Below, piece after piece: positions 8,383-17,511 of a stretch of DNA of 64,000 nt. Under the pieces are notes generated by a model. It was not told the DNA's origin, searched no databases, and saw nothing but the letters and a program-made list of their open reading frames with translations. Both the position numbers and the translations under genes were made by a program. Source of the DNA: an uncultured Succinivibrio sp. (GTDB lineage: Bacteria; Pseudomonadota; Gammaproteobacteria; Enterobacterales; Succinivibrionaceae). Numbering within the stretch: position 1 is the first letter of the stretch; each line of letters opens with the position of its first letter. The stretch spans positions 1 through 64,000 of the forward strand of contig CAAGLL010000030.1 of the NCBI GenBank assembly GCA_900770725.1, in the 5' to 3' direction.

Positions 8383-9414
8383 ATGACAGTCACGGTAAAG
8401 GATCTGGCGGAAGCCTCTGGAGTGTCGCGCGGCACAGTCGACCGCGTGCTCCACGAGCGCGGATCGGTGCGCCCCGAGGTGGCGCTGCGCATCAGGGCGC
8501 TTGCCCGCGAGATGGGCTACGTGCCAAACCGCGCCGGCCGCGCCCTGGCGGGGATGCGCCGCCGCTACCTGGTGGGCGTGCTGCTGCCGTCCATAGGCAA
8601 CGTGTTCTTCGACGACGTGCTCGAGGGGATCGGCACCGCCACGCGCGAGTTCGCCGACATGGGCGTGGACGTGGCGGTCCGCAAGATCCAGGGCTACGAC
8701 GAGGAGGAGCACCTGAAGGCCATCGGGGAGCTCCAATCTAGGGGCTGCGCGGCGCTGTGCCTGGCGACCATCTCAACGCCCAGGATCGCAAAGAAGATCA
8801 ACGAGATCTCAGCCTCGGGCGTGCACGTGGTCCTGGTCAACTCCGACGTCGAGGGCGCCAACCGCCTGTGCTACGTCGGATCTGACTACCTCAAGGCCGG
8901 GCGCACCAGCGCGGGCATGCTCTCGCTCATCTCGCGCTTTGACAAGCTTCGGATCCTCATCATCGCGGGCTCGCTGCACATGCTTGGGCACGAGCAGCGC
9001 ATCGAGGGACTCAAATCCGAGCTCGACAGCCTCAAGGTGCCCTACGAGATCCGCCGCACCTGCGAGTGCAACGACTCGGACATCCTCGCCCAGAAGCTGA
9101 CCACCGCGGCGATGGCCGAGGATCCGCTCATAAACTGCGTCTACGTCACCGGCGCCGGCGCCCAGGGCGTGGGCGCGGCGCTCATCGCGCTCGAGGGGCG
9201 GCAGTGCATCGCCTCGGCCTACGACGACATCTACACCACGAAGGAGCTGGTGCGCGCGGGCGTCTTCAAGTTCGTGGTCTGCCAGCAGCCGGAGCGCCAG
9301 GGCTACCACGCCATCAAGCGCGCCTGCCAGGCCGTGGCCGGGATCATCACGAGCCAAAGGGTGGACGACTTCATCACCGACACCCTGATCCGCATCCCCT
9401 CGAACCTCGACTGA
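8383..9414 (+). CDS. LacI-family transcriptional regulator
   Basis: A 343-residue repressor-type protein. Residues 1 to about 55 are a LacI helix-turn-helix (VKDLAEASGVSRGTVDRVL) followed by the hinge region; the rest is a periplasmic-binding-protein-like sugar sensor domain. ATG 8383 is preceded by GGAGG at 8373-8377; an upstream in-frame ATG at 8308 overlaps the terminator and is rejected. It lies just after the sugar operon and is the natural candidate to control it, perhaps through the palindromes at 368-375 and 431-438, though no operator is proven. Confidence 0.9.
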   Translation: MTVTVKDLAEASGVSRGTVDRVLHERGSVRPEVALRIRALAREMGYVPNRAGRALAGMRRRYLVGVLLPSIGNVFFDDVLEGIGTATREFADMGVDVAVRKIQGYDEEEHLKAIGELQSRGCAALCLATISTPRIAKKINEISASGVHVVLVNSDVEGANRLCYVGSDYLKAGRTSAGMLSLISRFDKLRILIIAGSLHMLGHEQRIEGLKSELDSLKVPYEIRRTCECNDSDILAQKLTTAAMAEDPLINCVYVTGAGAQGVGAALIALEGRQCIASAYDDIYTTKELVRAGVFKFVVCQQPERQGYHAIKRACQAVAGIITSQRVDDFITDTLIRIPSNLD

Positions 9415-9434
9415 GGCCAGGGCAGGGCGTCTTT

Positions 9435-9472
9435 GGCGCAGGGCAGGAGAACCTTGTCCTGCGCCTTCTCTT
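9435..9472 (+). terminator. Terminator after the LacI gene
   Basis: A 13-bp stem (9435-9447 with 9453-9465, including two G-U pairs) around a 5-base loop is followed by TTCTCTT. Confidence 0.7.
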
Positions 9473-9752
9473 GAATGGCACCATGCGCTGACGCATCGCG
9501 CTCATGGCTTTAAATCCATGTCTCTTGCCCTCCGGTGGTGCCGGATATATGCGCGAGCAAAAGGCTGTTCCAAGCTCGCCCGCGCCATCGGCGCGTCGCC
9601 GCCTAAGCGCCTCTGCCTTGGGCTTGGGCGGCTTGTCTTGCGCAAGGCAGCCTTCATTCCAGTCAGGCGCCCAGAACTTCCCATTGAATTTTCAGGACAA
9701 TCAGAAAAAGCACTCGTCTTGCAATCTCCACGCCCCAAAAGTGCGCCATTGA

Positions 9753-9769
9753 TGCATCTTAATGGTGCG
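9753..9769 (+). promoter_or_regulatory. NtrC-like box upstream of amtB
   Basis: TGCATC-TTAAT-GGTGCG matches 10 of the 12 fixed positions of the NtrC enhancer consensus TGCACC-N5-GGTGCA. A second, weaker copy (TGCACC-N5-GGCCAC) lies at about 9816-9832. Control of amtB-glnK by NtrC is well known in proteobacteria, so nitrogen-limited expression is likely. Confidence 0.45.
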
Positions 9770-9888
9770 CACGGCGCGAAATTGCCCAATCCCGATCTCA
9801 AAAACGATTTTCGTTTGCACCTAAATGGCCACGAGATTATCGTGAAACCGCAATGTTGATTTGCCTTCCACAAGAGGAGATTACAGAT

Positions 9889-11196
9889 ATGAGATTATCC
9901 AAAATAACCATGTTGGCGGGAGCGCTTGCTGCACCAGCAGTCGCGCTTGCCGAAGATGAAGCGCCCAAGCTGAGCACCGCGGACAACGGGTTCATCCTGA
10001 TGTCGGCCATGCTCGTGCTCCTGATGTCGATCCCGGCGATCGGCCTCTTCTACGGCGGCATGGCGCGCGCCAAGAACGTGCTGTCCACCATCGAGCAGAC
10101 CCTCGCGGTGTTCTGCATCGCGATCCTGCTGTGGTTCATCATCGGCTACAGCTTCGCCTTCGGCCCGACTGACGGGTTCCTCGGCGACTTCTTCGGCGGC
10201 TTCGGCAAGACGCTGCTGGTCGGCCTGACCCCTGATTCGCTCAGCGGCACGCTCTCCGAGTACACCTGGGTGATCTTCCAGGGCGCGTTCTGCGCGATCT
10301 CCTCCTGCCTGATCGTCGGCGCGACGGTCGGCCGCGTGAAGTTCCCGGGCCTGCTGCTTGCAGTGGGCATCTGGATCGTCCTCTCCTATGCGCCTCTTGC
10401 GCACATGGTCTGGGGCGGCGGCTTCATCGACAGCGTGTTCCATGCATATGACTTCGCTGGCGGCACCGTAGTCCACATCAACGCCGGCATCTGCGGCATC
10501 GTGGGCGCGTTCATGGTTGGCAAGCGCCACGATCTTGGCCGCACCGTCCTTGCACCGCACAACGTCTCGTTCACCTACATCGGCGCAGCCCTCCTGTGGA
10601 TCGGCTGGCTGGGCTTCAACGCCGGCTCCGAGCTGGCCGCTGACGGCATCTCCGCCCTGGCCTTCATCAACACCGTGATCGCCCCGGCTGCCGCGGCAAT
10701 GTCCTGGATGGCCGGCGAGTGGATGCTCTTCAAGAAGCCTTCCACCCTCGGCACTGCTTCCGGCGTCGTTGCTGGCCTGGTTGCCATCACCCCGGCCTGC
10801 GCCTATGTCGGCCCGGTTGGCGCCCTGATCATCGGCATCGTCGCCGGCTTCGTCTGCCTGTGGGGCGTCCACGGCTTCAAGAAGCTCACCGGCATTGACG
10901 ACTCCCTCGACGTGTTCGGCGTCCACGGCCTCGGCGGCATCACCGGCGCCCTGCTCACCGGCATCTTCTGCTCCCCGTCCCTCGGCGGCCAGGGCTTCAA
11001 GGAAGGCTGGGATTCCATCGCCGGCCAGTTCTACGGCCAGTTCATGTCGGTGGTTGTCACCATCGTCTGGAGCCTCGTGGTTTCCGTCGTCGCCTTCAAG
11101 ATCGCTGACATCCTCATCGGCATCAGGGTCTCCCCTGAAGAGGAGTCCGAGGGCCTTGACCTTGCGACCCACGGCGAGCGCGGCTACAACCTCTAA
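9889..11196 (+). CDS. amtB: Ammonium transporter AmtB
   Basis: A 435-residue inner-membrane ammonium channel. An N-terminal signal-like segment ends near AVALAE, followed by about 11 hydrophobic helices. The start of the mature protein has the family segment GFILMSAMLVLLM and FYGGMARAKN. The two pore histidines are present in AGGTVVHINAG and VFGVHGLGGITG. ATG 9889 follows AAGAGGAGA. The next gene, 18 bp downstream, is the PII protein GlnK, which blocks the channel when nitrogen is plentiful. Gene order is amtB-glnK, the reverse of E. coli. Confidence 0.95.
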   Translation: MRLSKITMLAGALAAPAVALAEDEAPKLSTADNGFILMSAMLVLLMSIPAIGLFYGGMARAKNVLSTIEQTLAVFCIAILLWFIIGYSFAFGPTDGFLGDFFGGFGKTLLVGLTPDSLSGTLSEYTWVIFQGAFCAISSCLIVGATVGRVKFPGLLLAVGIWIVLSYAPLAHMVWGGGFIDSVFHAYDFAGGTVVHINAGICGIVGAFMVGKRHDLGRTVLAPHNVSFTYIGAALLWIGWLGFNAGSELAADGISALAFINTVIAPAAAAMSWMAGEWMLFKKPSTLGTASGVVAGLVAITPACAYVGPVGALIIGIVAGFVCLWGVHGFKKLTGIDDSLDVFGVHGLGGITGALLTGIFCSPSLGGQGFKEGWDSIAGQFYGQFMSVVVTIVWSLVVSVVAFKIADILIGIRVSPEEESEGLDLATHGERGYNL

Positions 11197-11211
11197 CCTG
11201 TTCTGGAGTGA

Positions 11212-11553
<342 letters not shown>

Positions 11554-11573
11554 GGATTTCTCCTCTGAAGCAG

Positions 11574-11596
11574 GGCCGCCGCAAGGCGGCCTTTTT
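11574..11596 (+). terminator. Terminator after glnK
   Basis: GGCCGCC (11574-11580), loop GCAA, GGCGGCC (11585-11591), then five Ts: a textbook intrinsic terminator. Confidence 0.9.
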
Positions 11597-11962
11597 AATG
11601 CCTGCGATCTGGCATCCCCGCAGAAGGCGCGGGAGGGCGGGGCGCTTCAAGGCTTCCGCCTGGCTTTTGCAAGCACAAGAAAGGCCTGCCCTGCGGCAGG
11701 CCCCGGTTTTGATGCTAGAGAGGTTTTAAAGCGCTGCGCATCGCCACGGCCTCCCCATTCAGCACGCCAGAGCTAATGCAGGGATTGCGCATAGTCGCGG
11801 CCTTGATCTCAAGGCCCTGAATTGAAAGTCCTGAAACCCTGATGGATCAGTCCCTTTCATCAAGCGCCATGCGCTATCATTGAGGCGTTGGCTGCAGCAA
11901 GGCAGGCTTTGCCTCGCCTTGGATGGCGGCTAGTGGAAAATCAAGCTACGGGATAATTCATC
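11597..11962. other. Intergenic region glnK to AAA-ATPase gene
   Basis: This holds a second perfect hairpin, GGCCTGCC (11683-11690) and GGCAGGCC (11695-11702), whose U-rich flank (TTTCTT) is on the minus strand side. A short open minus-strand frame (stop at 11715-11717, open back to about 11846, internal ATG at 11792) ends just before that hairpin and could be a gene remnant. No promoter is clear for the plus-strand gene at 11963. Confidence 0.4.
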
Positions 11963-13228
11963 ATGCTGAGCAAGTGCATCTTCGTCGGATCTGACATCGC
12001 GATCGCCGCAAATGACAACACCAAGTTCATCGAGTACATCGAAAGCTTTCCGCCCACGACCTGCCCGCTCATCTTGCGCCCAAGCGGCTTTGGCAAGTCC
12101 TCGATCTCAAGGACGCTGCTCGAGTACTACGACATGAGCAAGGCTCCTGACTTTGAAAAGCACTTTGCCGGCACCTACATAGCAGGCCACAAGACCGCGC
12201 TTGCAAACTCATTCCGCGTGCTGCGCGTGAGCTTCTCGATCTTCGCCAAAAGGCCTGACAAGGCTCTCCTGGCCGTCACGCGCAACTTAGTCATCGCCAT
12301 CAAGGCGTTCGCCGAGCGCTACCCGGACTTCGCCATGCCCGATGAGGCCTTGTCGCTTGAGAGGGCGCCTTCGGACATCCTCACCGACTTCGCCTCAAAC
12401 TACGCGCAGAAGAACAAGGGCGAGAAGGCCGCGCCGCTCTACGTGCTCGCGGACGGCTACGACCGCCCGGGAGTCCAGGCGGCCATCATGGAAGGCGGCC
12501 CGGGGGTCAAGCGGCTCGACGAGTGGAAGAAGGCCGTGCAGGCCTACGAGCTGCTCTTCATCTGCCTGAAGAAGCTTGCGGGCGGGCCGCAGAAGGGCAG
12601 GATCTTCCTGACCGGGGAGAGCGCCTACCTATACGGATCGCTGCTCTCGGGCTTCAACATCGCAAACGACATCAGCCAGAACCCCGAGGCCGAGGCGCTC
12701 ACGGGCTTTACGAAGGATGAGCTTGGGCGGATCGTCGAGAAGGCCATCGACTTCACGAAGTTCCCCGGGATCACCAAGGAGCAGGTTTGCGACGAGGTCT
12801 GGAAGCGCTACGGCGGCTTCCGCTTCTCGCCCTCGTCGAAGACCGAGATGTGCAATTCCAGCAACGGGCTCTTCCTGCTCACCAGGATCTCCGAGACCGG
12901 GGAGATCCCAGACATGCACATCCTGCGCCTGGACCGCGAGGCTATGGATTGGATCCTCTCCTTGTGCGCGCCCAAGGACAAGGAGAAGCTCTACACCGCG
13001 CTCATGGGCCGCAACTGGATCCGCGCGATGATGCCGCAGATCCTCACTTCGGCCCCGCTCAAGGATCTCTCGCTGAACCAGGCCGTGACGCTGCTCTACA
13101 ACCACGGCTTCCTCACCTACGTCGCAGATCCCAAGGCCAAGCCCGACAAGGTGAAGTACAAGCTGCCGAACGAGTACGCCCGCGCCTTGTTCTCGCTGTG
13201 CGCTGGGGAAAAGAAAGAGGAAGGCTAA
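11963..13228 (+). CDS. AAA-ATPase-like family protein
   Basis: A 421-residue protein resembling the AAA-ATPase-like family (PF09820), common in gut bacteria and of unknown function. Residues 39-46 read RPSGFGKS, the family form of the P-loop, which lacks the first Gly of canonical Walker A. A Walker-B-like LADGYD (families usually have DEYD), LTGES and GFTKDELGRIV follow in the expected order. Members usually carry a C-terminal DUF1703 PD-(D/E)XK nuclease-like domain; it is not recognisable here, so the protein may be a short form. It stands alone, with a terminator behind it and no obvious partner. The start has only a weak ribosome binding site. Confidence 0.65.
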   Translation: MLSKCIFVGSDIAIAANDNTKFIEYIESFPPTTCPLILRPSGFGKSSISRTLLEYYDMSKAPDFEKHFAGTYIAGHKTALANSFRVLRVSFSIFAKRPDKALLAVTRNLVIAIKAFAERYPDFAMPDEALSLERAPSDILTDFASNYAQKNKGEKAAPLYVLADGYDRPGVQAAIMEGGPGVKRLDEWKKAVQAYELLFICLKKLAGGPQKGRIFLTGESAYLYGSLLSGFNIANDISQNPEAEALTGFTKDELGRIVEKAIDFTKFPGITKEQVCDEVWKRYGGFRFSPSSKTEMCNSSNGLFLLTRISETGEIPDMHILRLDREAMDWILSLCAPKDKEKLYTALMGRNWIRAMMPQILTSAPLKDLSLNQAVTLLYNHGFLTYVADPKAKPDKVKYKLPNEYARALFSLCAGEKKEEG

Positions 13229-13293
13229 TGGCGGGGCAGGCGCCGGGGCCTTGCGCCTAGGCGCCTGCGCAGTTATCCGCAGCCATTTGAAGA

Positions 13294-13324
13294 GCCTGGG
13301 CGGTATCGCCGCTCAGGCATTTTT
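13294..13324 (+). terminator. Terminator after the AAA-ATPase gene
   Basis: GCCTGGGCGG (13294-13303) pairs with CCGCTCAGGC (13309-13318), one G-U pair, followed by ATTTTT. It overlaps the stop codon of the convergent glycosylase gene. A longer GC hairpin without a U-tract (about 13241-13268) precedes it. Confidence 0.75.
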
Positions 13325-13968
13325 GCGCGCCCTCGCGGCAGGATCGCTGAGGCCCTTTATGGCCCCGCCTGCCACGGCCCAGAGGTAGATGCTCGCGACG
13401 CTCCCGCACGGGCTGTAGCGCCTGCGGCAGCGCTCGAAGAACTCGCGCGTTATGGCGCGGTGGCGGTAGACCATGCGCATGCCGCGGAGGATCGCCAGAT
13501 CGCCAAAGCTCAGCACGTCCTGTCGGTGCATCCCGAAGAGCAGGATCATCTCGGCAGTCCAGGGGCCGATCCCCTTGAGCGAGGAGAGCGCCTCGATGGC
13601 CTCAGCATCGGGCAGCGCATCGACCCCCTCGCGCAGTCAAACTCCCTTGACTCGACCTTTGAGGCGAGGTCGAGAATGTAATCGGCCTTGCGGAAAGTAG
13701 TCCCGCAGGACTGGATCCGCGCCTCCCCGGCGTCAATGAGCGTCCTCGCGGTCACCTCGCCCAAGTCCGCGCGCAACCGCGCCCAGACGGTCGTGAGCGC
13801 CTTTGTCGAGATCTGCTGGCCGATGATCTGGTGGATCACGCAGGAGAAGAGGTCGCTGTCGACCGGGCGGTTGACGTGGCCGATGCGATCCATGGCAGCG
13901 CCTAGCTTCTGCTCCTTGGATTTGAGGAAGTCGACTTCCTTTTGCTCGTACTCAAAATAAAGTTCCAT
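13313..13968 (-). pseudogene. DNA-3-methyladenine glycosylase (AlkA-like), frameshifted
   Basis: Two minus-strand frames together give one HhH-GPD base-excision glycosylase of about 218 residues. The first (start at 13968, MELYFEYE) carries IIGQQIS; the second carries GIGPWTAEM (hairpin plus the start of the catalytic region) and GDLAILRGMRMVYRHR, with the catalytic Asp expected in the FGD of that segment. They are joined across a run of five Cs on the plus strand (13624-13628); one more C would restore a continuous frame. The gene is therefore either recently broken or the base count in the run is wrong. It lies 88 bp after the GH1 gene on the same strand. Function, if intact: removal of alkylated purines. 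Confidence 0.8.
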
Positions 13969-14056
13969 GGAGTTCAATGCCCCCGCTTGGGATGAAGGCG
14001 GCAGACTAGCCCTTCTCCGAGAGCGCGGCTCAAGCGGCAGGGCAGCCTGTCCCCTC

Positions 14057-15403
14057 CTACGATAGCAGGATCCCATCGAGCATGCCGGCGAGCGCCAGCG
14101 CGGAGTCCTTGGGCGTGCGCTTTTGGCTCTCAAAGTCCACGTGCACGAGCCCGAAGCGCTCGGTGTAGCCTTTTGCCCACTCGAAGTTGTCGAGGAGGCT
14201 CCAGATGAAGAGCCCGCAAAGCGGCACCCCGTCGTCGCTTGCGCGGCGCAGCTGCCTTAAGTAGGACCTGAGGAAGGCGATGCGGTCGCAGTCATGCACG
14301 TGCCCGTCCTCTGACACGTAGTCGAGCCCCGACATCCCAGTCTCGGTGATCATGATGCCCTTCTTGTAGCGCTCGTAGGCAAAGCGCGGCCCCCAGTAGA
14401 GGCACTCGGGCGCGACCGGCCACTGAGCGGCGGTCTTGGGGGCGCCGGCAGGCCTTCTAACGCGCACGAGCCTTCCATCATCATCAAGCCCCATCATCTG
14501 GCTGTTGTAGATGTTCATGGCCCAGAAATCGCTGTCCTGCGAGATCTCCTTCCACTCGCCATCGCTGTTAACCGGCAGGGCGCTGCCGTAGAGTTCATAT
14601 GCCGCATCCGGCCAACTTCCGAAGGCCACGGCGTCGCCCCAGAGCGCCATCCTCCAGAAGTCGGTCCTGGGATCGCCTGTGACGCGGTAGTTCTCGCGAT
14701 AGACCGCATCGATATCCTTTGGATCCTTAGGCGTGATCACGGCTCCTGTGACCGCGGCCCCCGCCCGGGCCCTGGGCGCGAGATCCCGGATCACGCTCAT
14801 GGCCCTGCCGTGGCAGAGCAGCAGCGTGTTGAGCACGCGCAGGAAGACCTCGGCGCCGCACCTGAGCCCCGGGGCGTGCTCGCCTGTGACATAGCCAAGG
14901 CCGCTTATGCACTGCGGCTCGTTTATCGTGAAGATGGTGCCGGCGCGGCCTGCGAGCATCCTCATGACGGCCTCCGCGTACTCGCCAAACCTCTTTGCGG
15001 TGTCGCGGTTCTGGAAGCCGCCTTTGAGGTAGAGCGAGAGCGGCAGGTCCCAGTGGAACAGGGTGGGGCAGGGCTCGATGCCGTTTTCAAGCAGGCAGTC
15101 GGTGAAGCGGTCGTAAAACGAAAGCCCCTCCTTATTTATCGAGCCGTCCTCGCGCACCACCCGGGGCCAGGCAATCGAGAAGCGCAGCGCCCGGATCCCC
15201 AGGCGCCTTGCGATCGCGATGTCCTCATCATAGCGGTGGTACTCGTCGCAGGAGACCGAGCAGTCCGAGCCATCGATGATCCTTCCTCGCTCGCGGCAGA
15301 ACTCGTCCCAGATGCTCTCCTGCCTGCCATCCTCGAAGGCGGCACCTTCGACCTGGGAGGCCGAGGTCGCGGCCCCGGCAAGAAATGGCTTTAGGATAGG
15401 CAT
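14057..15403 (-). CDS. Glycoside hydrolase family 1 beta-glycosidase
   Basis: A 448-residue cytoplasmic retaining beta-glycosidase, the usual GH1 length. The acid/base Glu162 is in FTINEPQ and the nucleophile Glu354 in ITETGMS, where ENG is the commoner form. The N-terminal FLAGAATSASQVEGA and C-terminal SLLDNFEWAKGY segments are classic GH1. No signal peptide is seen, so it would act on imported di- or oligosaccharides; beta-glucoside, beta-mannoside or beta-galactoside specificity cannot be told. It is divergent from the ABC permease operon, and both promoters share an intergenic region with two copies of the putative mannoside operator. Confidence 0.92.
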   Translation of the reverse strand: MPILKPFLAGAATSASQVEGAAFEDGRQESIWDEFCRERGRIIDGSDCSVSCDEYHRYDEDIAIARRLGIRALRFSIAWPRVVREDGSINKEGLSFYDRFTDCLLENGIEPCPTLFHWDLPLSLYLKGGFQNRDTAKRFGEYAEAVMRMLAGRAGTIFTINEPQCISGLGYVTGEHAPGLRCGAEVFLRVLNTLLLCHGRAMSVIRDLAPRARAGAAVTGAVITPKDPKDIDAVYRENYRVTGDPRTDFWRMALWGDAVAFGSWPDAAYELYGSALPVNSDGEWKEISQDSDFWAMNIYNSQMMGLDDDGRLVRVRRPAGAPKTAAQWPVAPECLYWGPRFAYERYKKGIMITETGMSGLDYVSEDGHVHDCDRIAFLRSYLRQLRRASDDGVPLCGLFIWSLLDNFEWAKGYTERFGLVHVDFESQKRTPKDSALALAGMLDGILLS

Positions 15404-15447
15404 GCCCTAATCTCCTTCAGGCAGGGCGGTTTGCCTGCCTTGATTCC

Positions 15448-15467
15448 ATGCGTAACGTTTCGATTAA
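15448..15467. promoter_or_regulatory. Putative LacI operator before the GH1 gene
   Basis: GTAACGTT followed by TCGATT matches the palindrome found near the mannoside genes at 57.5 kb. It lies about 45 bp upstream of the GH1 start on the minus strand. Confidence 0.5.
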
Positions 15468-15519
15468 TCCGTTATTCCAAGATACAGAATGCAGGAAGGA
15501 CTGATGGCTTCCAAGTCAT

Positions 15520-15533
15520 TGATCCTGTGATCA
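15520..15533. promoter_or_regulatory. TGATC-N4-GATCA inverted repeat
   Basis: A perfect 5-bp inverted repeat around CTGT lies in the middle of the divergent GH1/permease promoter region. It could bind an activator or a second repressor; no protein is assigned. Confidence 0.25.
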
Positions 15534-15621
15534 GGCGAATGGTATCGGAATTACAAGGTAAAAAAATATGATCTCGATCAAATTATTTTTCGATCTGGCG
15601 TTCCAATCTGTTGAAATCCCA

Positions 15622-15641
15622 AAATCGTAACGTTATCATTT
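15622..15641. promoter_or_regulatory. Putative LacI operator before the sugar ABC operon
   Basis: AAATCGTAACGTTATCATTT differs at a single position from the reverse complement of the site at 57521-57540 in front of the phosphomannomutase gene. It lies 50 bp before the permease start. Confidence 0.7.
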
Positions 15642-15691
15642 GATCTGCGTCGTATGACGGCGTTCAACTTAACGCTCTTGGAGAGTTGCCA

Positions 15692-16573
15692 ATGTTGCAT
15701 CATTTGTCATTGCGCCAACAGCAGCGGGTGATCATCTTCACCTTCCTGCTCGTGCCGCTGGTGCTGCTTTTCACATTCACCTACTATCCTGCCACGCAGC
15801 TGTTCTATCTTGCGGTTACCGACTGGGACGGCTACGCCCCGGTCAAGAACTTCGTGGGATTGAACAACTACGCCTACCTCTTCTCGGATCCCGAGGAGCT
15901 CCACCCGCTCTTCGTCTCGGTCTACTACTTCGTAGGCGCGGTGATCCAGCTGGCGCTCGCGCTGTGGTTCGCAGTGCTGGTCAACTCCAAGCTCATGGGG
16001 CGCAACCTCTTCAAGACGCTGCTCTTCATCCCGTTCGTGCTCAACTCCGTGGCCGCCTCGATGGTCTTCCAGATCTTCTACCAGGTGGACGGGGCCCTGG
16101 ACAACTTCTTAAACCTCATCGGCCTCTCCTCGTGGATCAGGCCCTGGCTCATGGACAAGGACATCGTCAACTGGGCGCTGGTCGGCGCCTCGGTGTGGAG
16201 GTACCTGGGCTTCAACCTCATCCTCTTCTACGGCGTGCTCCAGTCGATCCCCCAGGACCAGTACGAGGCGGCGCGCATCGAAGGGGCCAGCGAATGGCAG
16301 CAGTTCCGCTACATCACGCTCCCCTCGATCAAGATGGTGCTGGGCCTCCAGGCGCTGCTGGCCTTCGTAGGCTCCCTCTCCGTGTTCGACATCCCGATGG
16401 TCATCACCAAGGGCGCCAACGGCACGAGGACCTTCATCATGGAAGTGATGAACACCGCCTTCAACTTCAACGACTTCGGCCTGGCCTCGGCGATGTCGGT
16501 CGTGCTCTTGGTCATGATCGTCATCCTGATGGTGCTCTCGAAGATCATCTTCAAGGAGAAAAAGAATGTCTGA
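15692..16573 (+). CDS. Sugar ABC transporter permease, MalF-like
   Basis: A 293-residue inner-membrane permease of the carbohydrate uptake CUT1 family (MalF/UgpA type). Six hydrophobic segments are apparent and the cytoplasmic EAA loop reads EAARIEGAS with the downstream LPSI, which docks on the ATPase. ATG 15692 follows GGAGAG; a TTG six bases upstream is a less likely start. It overlaps the second permease by 8 bp. Given the epimerase in the operon and the shared operators with GH130 genes, beta-mannobiose or related oligosaccharides are the likely cargo (inference). Confidence 0.9.
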   Translation: MLHHLSLRQQQRVIIFTFLLVPLVLLFTFTYYPATQLFYLAVTDWDGYAPVKNFVGLNNYAYLFSDPEELHPLFVSVYYFVGAVIQLALALWFAVLVNSKLMGRNLFKTLLFIPFVLNSVAASMVFQIFYQVDGALDNFLNLIGLSSWIRPWLMDKDIVNWALVGASVWRYLGFNLILFYGVLQSIPQDQYEAARIEGASEWQQFRYITLPSIKMVLGLQALLAFVGSLSVFDIPMVITKGANGTRTFIMEVMNTAFNFNDFGLASAMSVVLLVMIVILMVLSKIIFKEKKNV

Positions 16574-17501
16574 GACCGATGTGACCCTGGACGAGGGGCG
16601 CGAGCTCCTGAAGAAGGTGAAGCAGGCCCAGAGGCGCACCACCATCGCCCGCTTCAAGGCCAAGCTGCACGAGCCGCACTGGGTTTTCTGGACGGCCTTC
16701 AAGTACCTGACGCTGCTCATGGCCGCCGTCGCGGTCATAGTCCCGCCGTACTGCGTGCTCATGGCCTCGTTCAAGACGCTCGACGAGTACTACAACACCT
16801 CGAAGGTCGGGCTTCCCGAGAGCTTCCTGAACTTCTCAAACTACATAAAGGTGTTTGAGGAGGGCAACCTGGGCCTTGCCTTCGGCAACACCGGCATCAT
16901 CCTCGCGGTGTCGCTCGTGCTGACCATATTGTTCGGCACCCAGGTCGCGTACGTGCTCGCCCGCTTCAACTTCCGTGGCAAGAAGCTGGTGGTCGGCGCC
17001 TACCTCATCGCGATGATCATCCCGGCCATCACCACCCAGGTGGCGACCTTCGAGATCATCAAGGCCCTGGGGCTCATCAACCACAAGGGCTCGGTGATCC
17101 TGCTTTACATCGGCGCGGACGTCGTGATGATCTACGTCTTCCTGCAGTTCATGAAGGGCATCCCGCTCGAGCTTGACGAGGCGGCGAAGATCGAAGGCGC
17201 GACCTATCTTCAGATCTACGTGAAGATCATCCTGCCGCTCCTGAAGCCCGCGATCGCGACCATCATCATCCTGCGCACGATCTACATCTACAACGACTTC
17301 TACTTCCCGCTGCTCTACCTGCCTGAGCCCAACCAGGTCACGGTGTCCACCGCGCTGTACAAGTTCACCTCGATCTTCGGAACCGAGTGGACCACCATCT
17401 CCGCAGGCGTGATCATCATCCTCGTGCCGTCCATCGTGGTCTTCCTGCTCTTGCAAAAGCAGATCTACGCAGGCGTCACCAACGGCGCGGTCAAGGGCTG
17501 A
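16566..17501 (+). CDS. Sugar ABC transporter permease, MalG-like
   Basis: A 311-residue second permease subunit of the CUT1 family (MalG/UgpE type). A cytoplasmic N-terminal stretch of about 50 residues precedes the first helix. The EAA loop is DEAAKIEGAT followed by ILPLLKPA. The C-terminus ends in the usual QKQIYAGVTNGAVKG, typical of MalG proteins. It pairs with the preceding permease; the operon holds no substrate-binding protein. Confidence 0.92.
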   Translation: MSETDVTLDEGRELLKKVKQAQRRTTIARFKAKLHEPHWVFWTAFKYLTLLMAAVAVIVPPYCVLMASFKTLDEYYNTSKVGLPESFLNFSNYIKVFEEGNLGLAFGNTGIILAVSLVLTILFGTQVAYVLARFNFRGKKLVVGAYLIAMIIPAITTQVATFEIIKALGLINHKGSVILLYIGADVVMIYVFLQFMKGIPLELDEAAKIEGATYLQIYVKIILPLLKPAIATIIILRTIYIYNDFYFPLLYLPEPNQVTVSTALYKFTSIFGTEWTTISAGVIIILVPSIVVFLLLQKQIYAGVTNGAVKG

Positions 17502-17511
17502 GGAGGCGTCC

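Larger units (their letters stand above)
9415..9888. other. Intergenic region between the LacI gene and amtB
   Basis: Apart from the terminator at 9435-9472 this stretch holds no supported gene; overlapping frames on both strands at 9502-9873 look random. Two NtrC-like boxes occur near amtB (9753-9769 and about 9816-9832). No canonical sigma-54 element with GG-N10-GC spacing was found downstream of them. A partial match (AAGCAC-N5-TTGCA, 9708-9724) has the right spacing but only one of the two key Gs. Confidence 0.5.

Noticed and set aside
6513..8492. 659-codon open frame on the minus strand across the isomerase gene
   Set aside because: It is antisense to a well-supported gene and shows only Arg/Ala/Gly/Val/His-rich composition, the usual by-product of high GC at third codon positions.
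9708..9724. Sigma-54 promoter for amtB
   Set aside because: Spacing fits but only one of the two essential Gs at -24 is present, and it lies upstream of the NtrC-like boxes rather than downstream.
9502..9873. Overlapping frames on both strands upstream of amtB
   Set aside because: They overlap each other and the likely promoter; composition is not protein-like.
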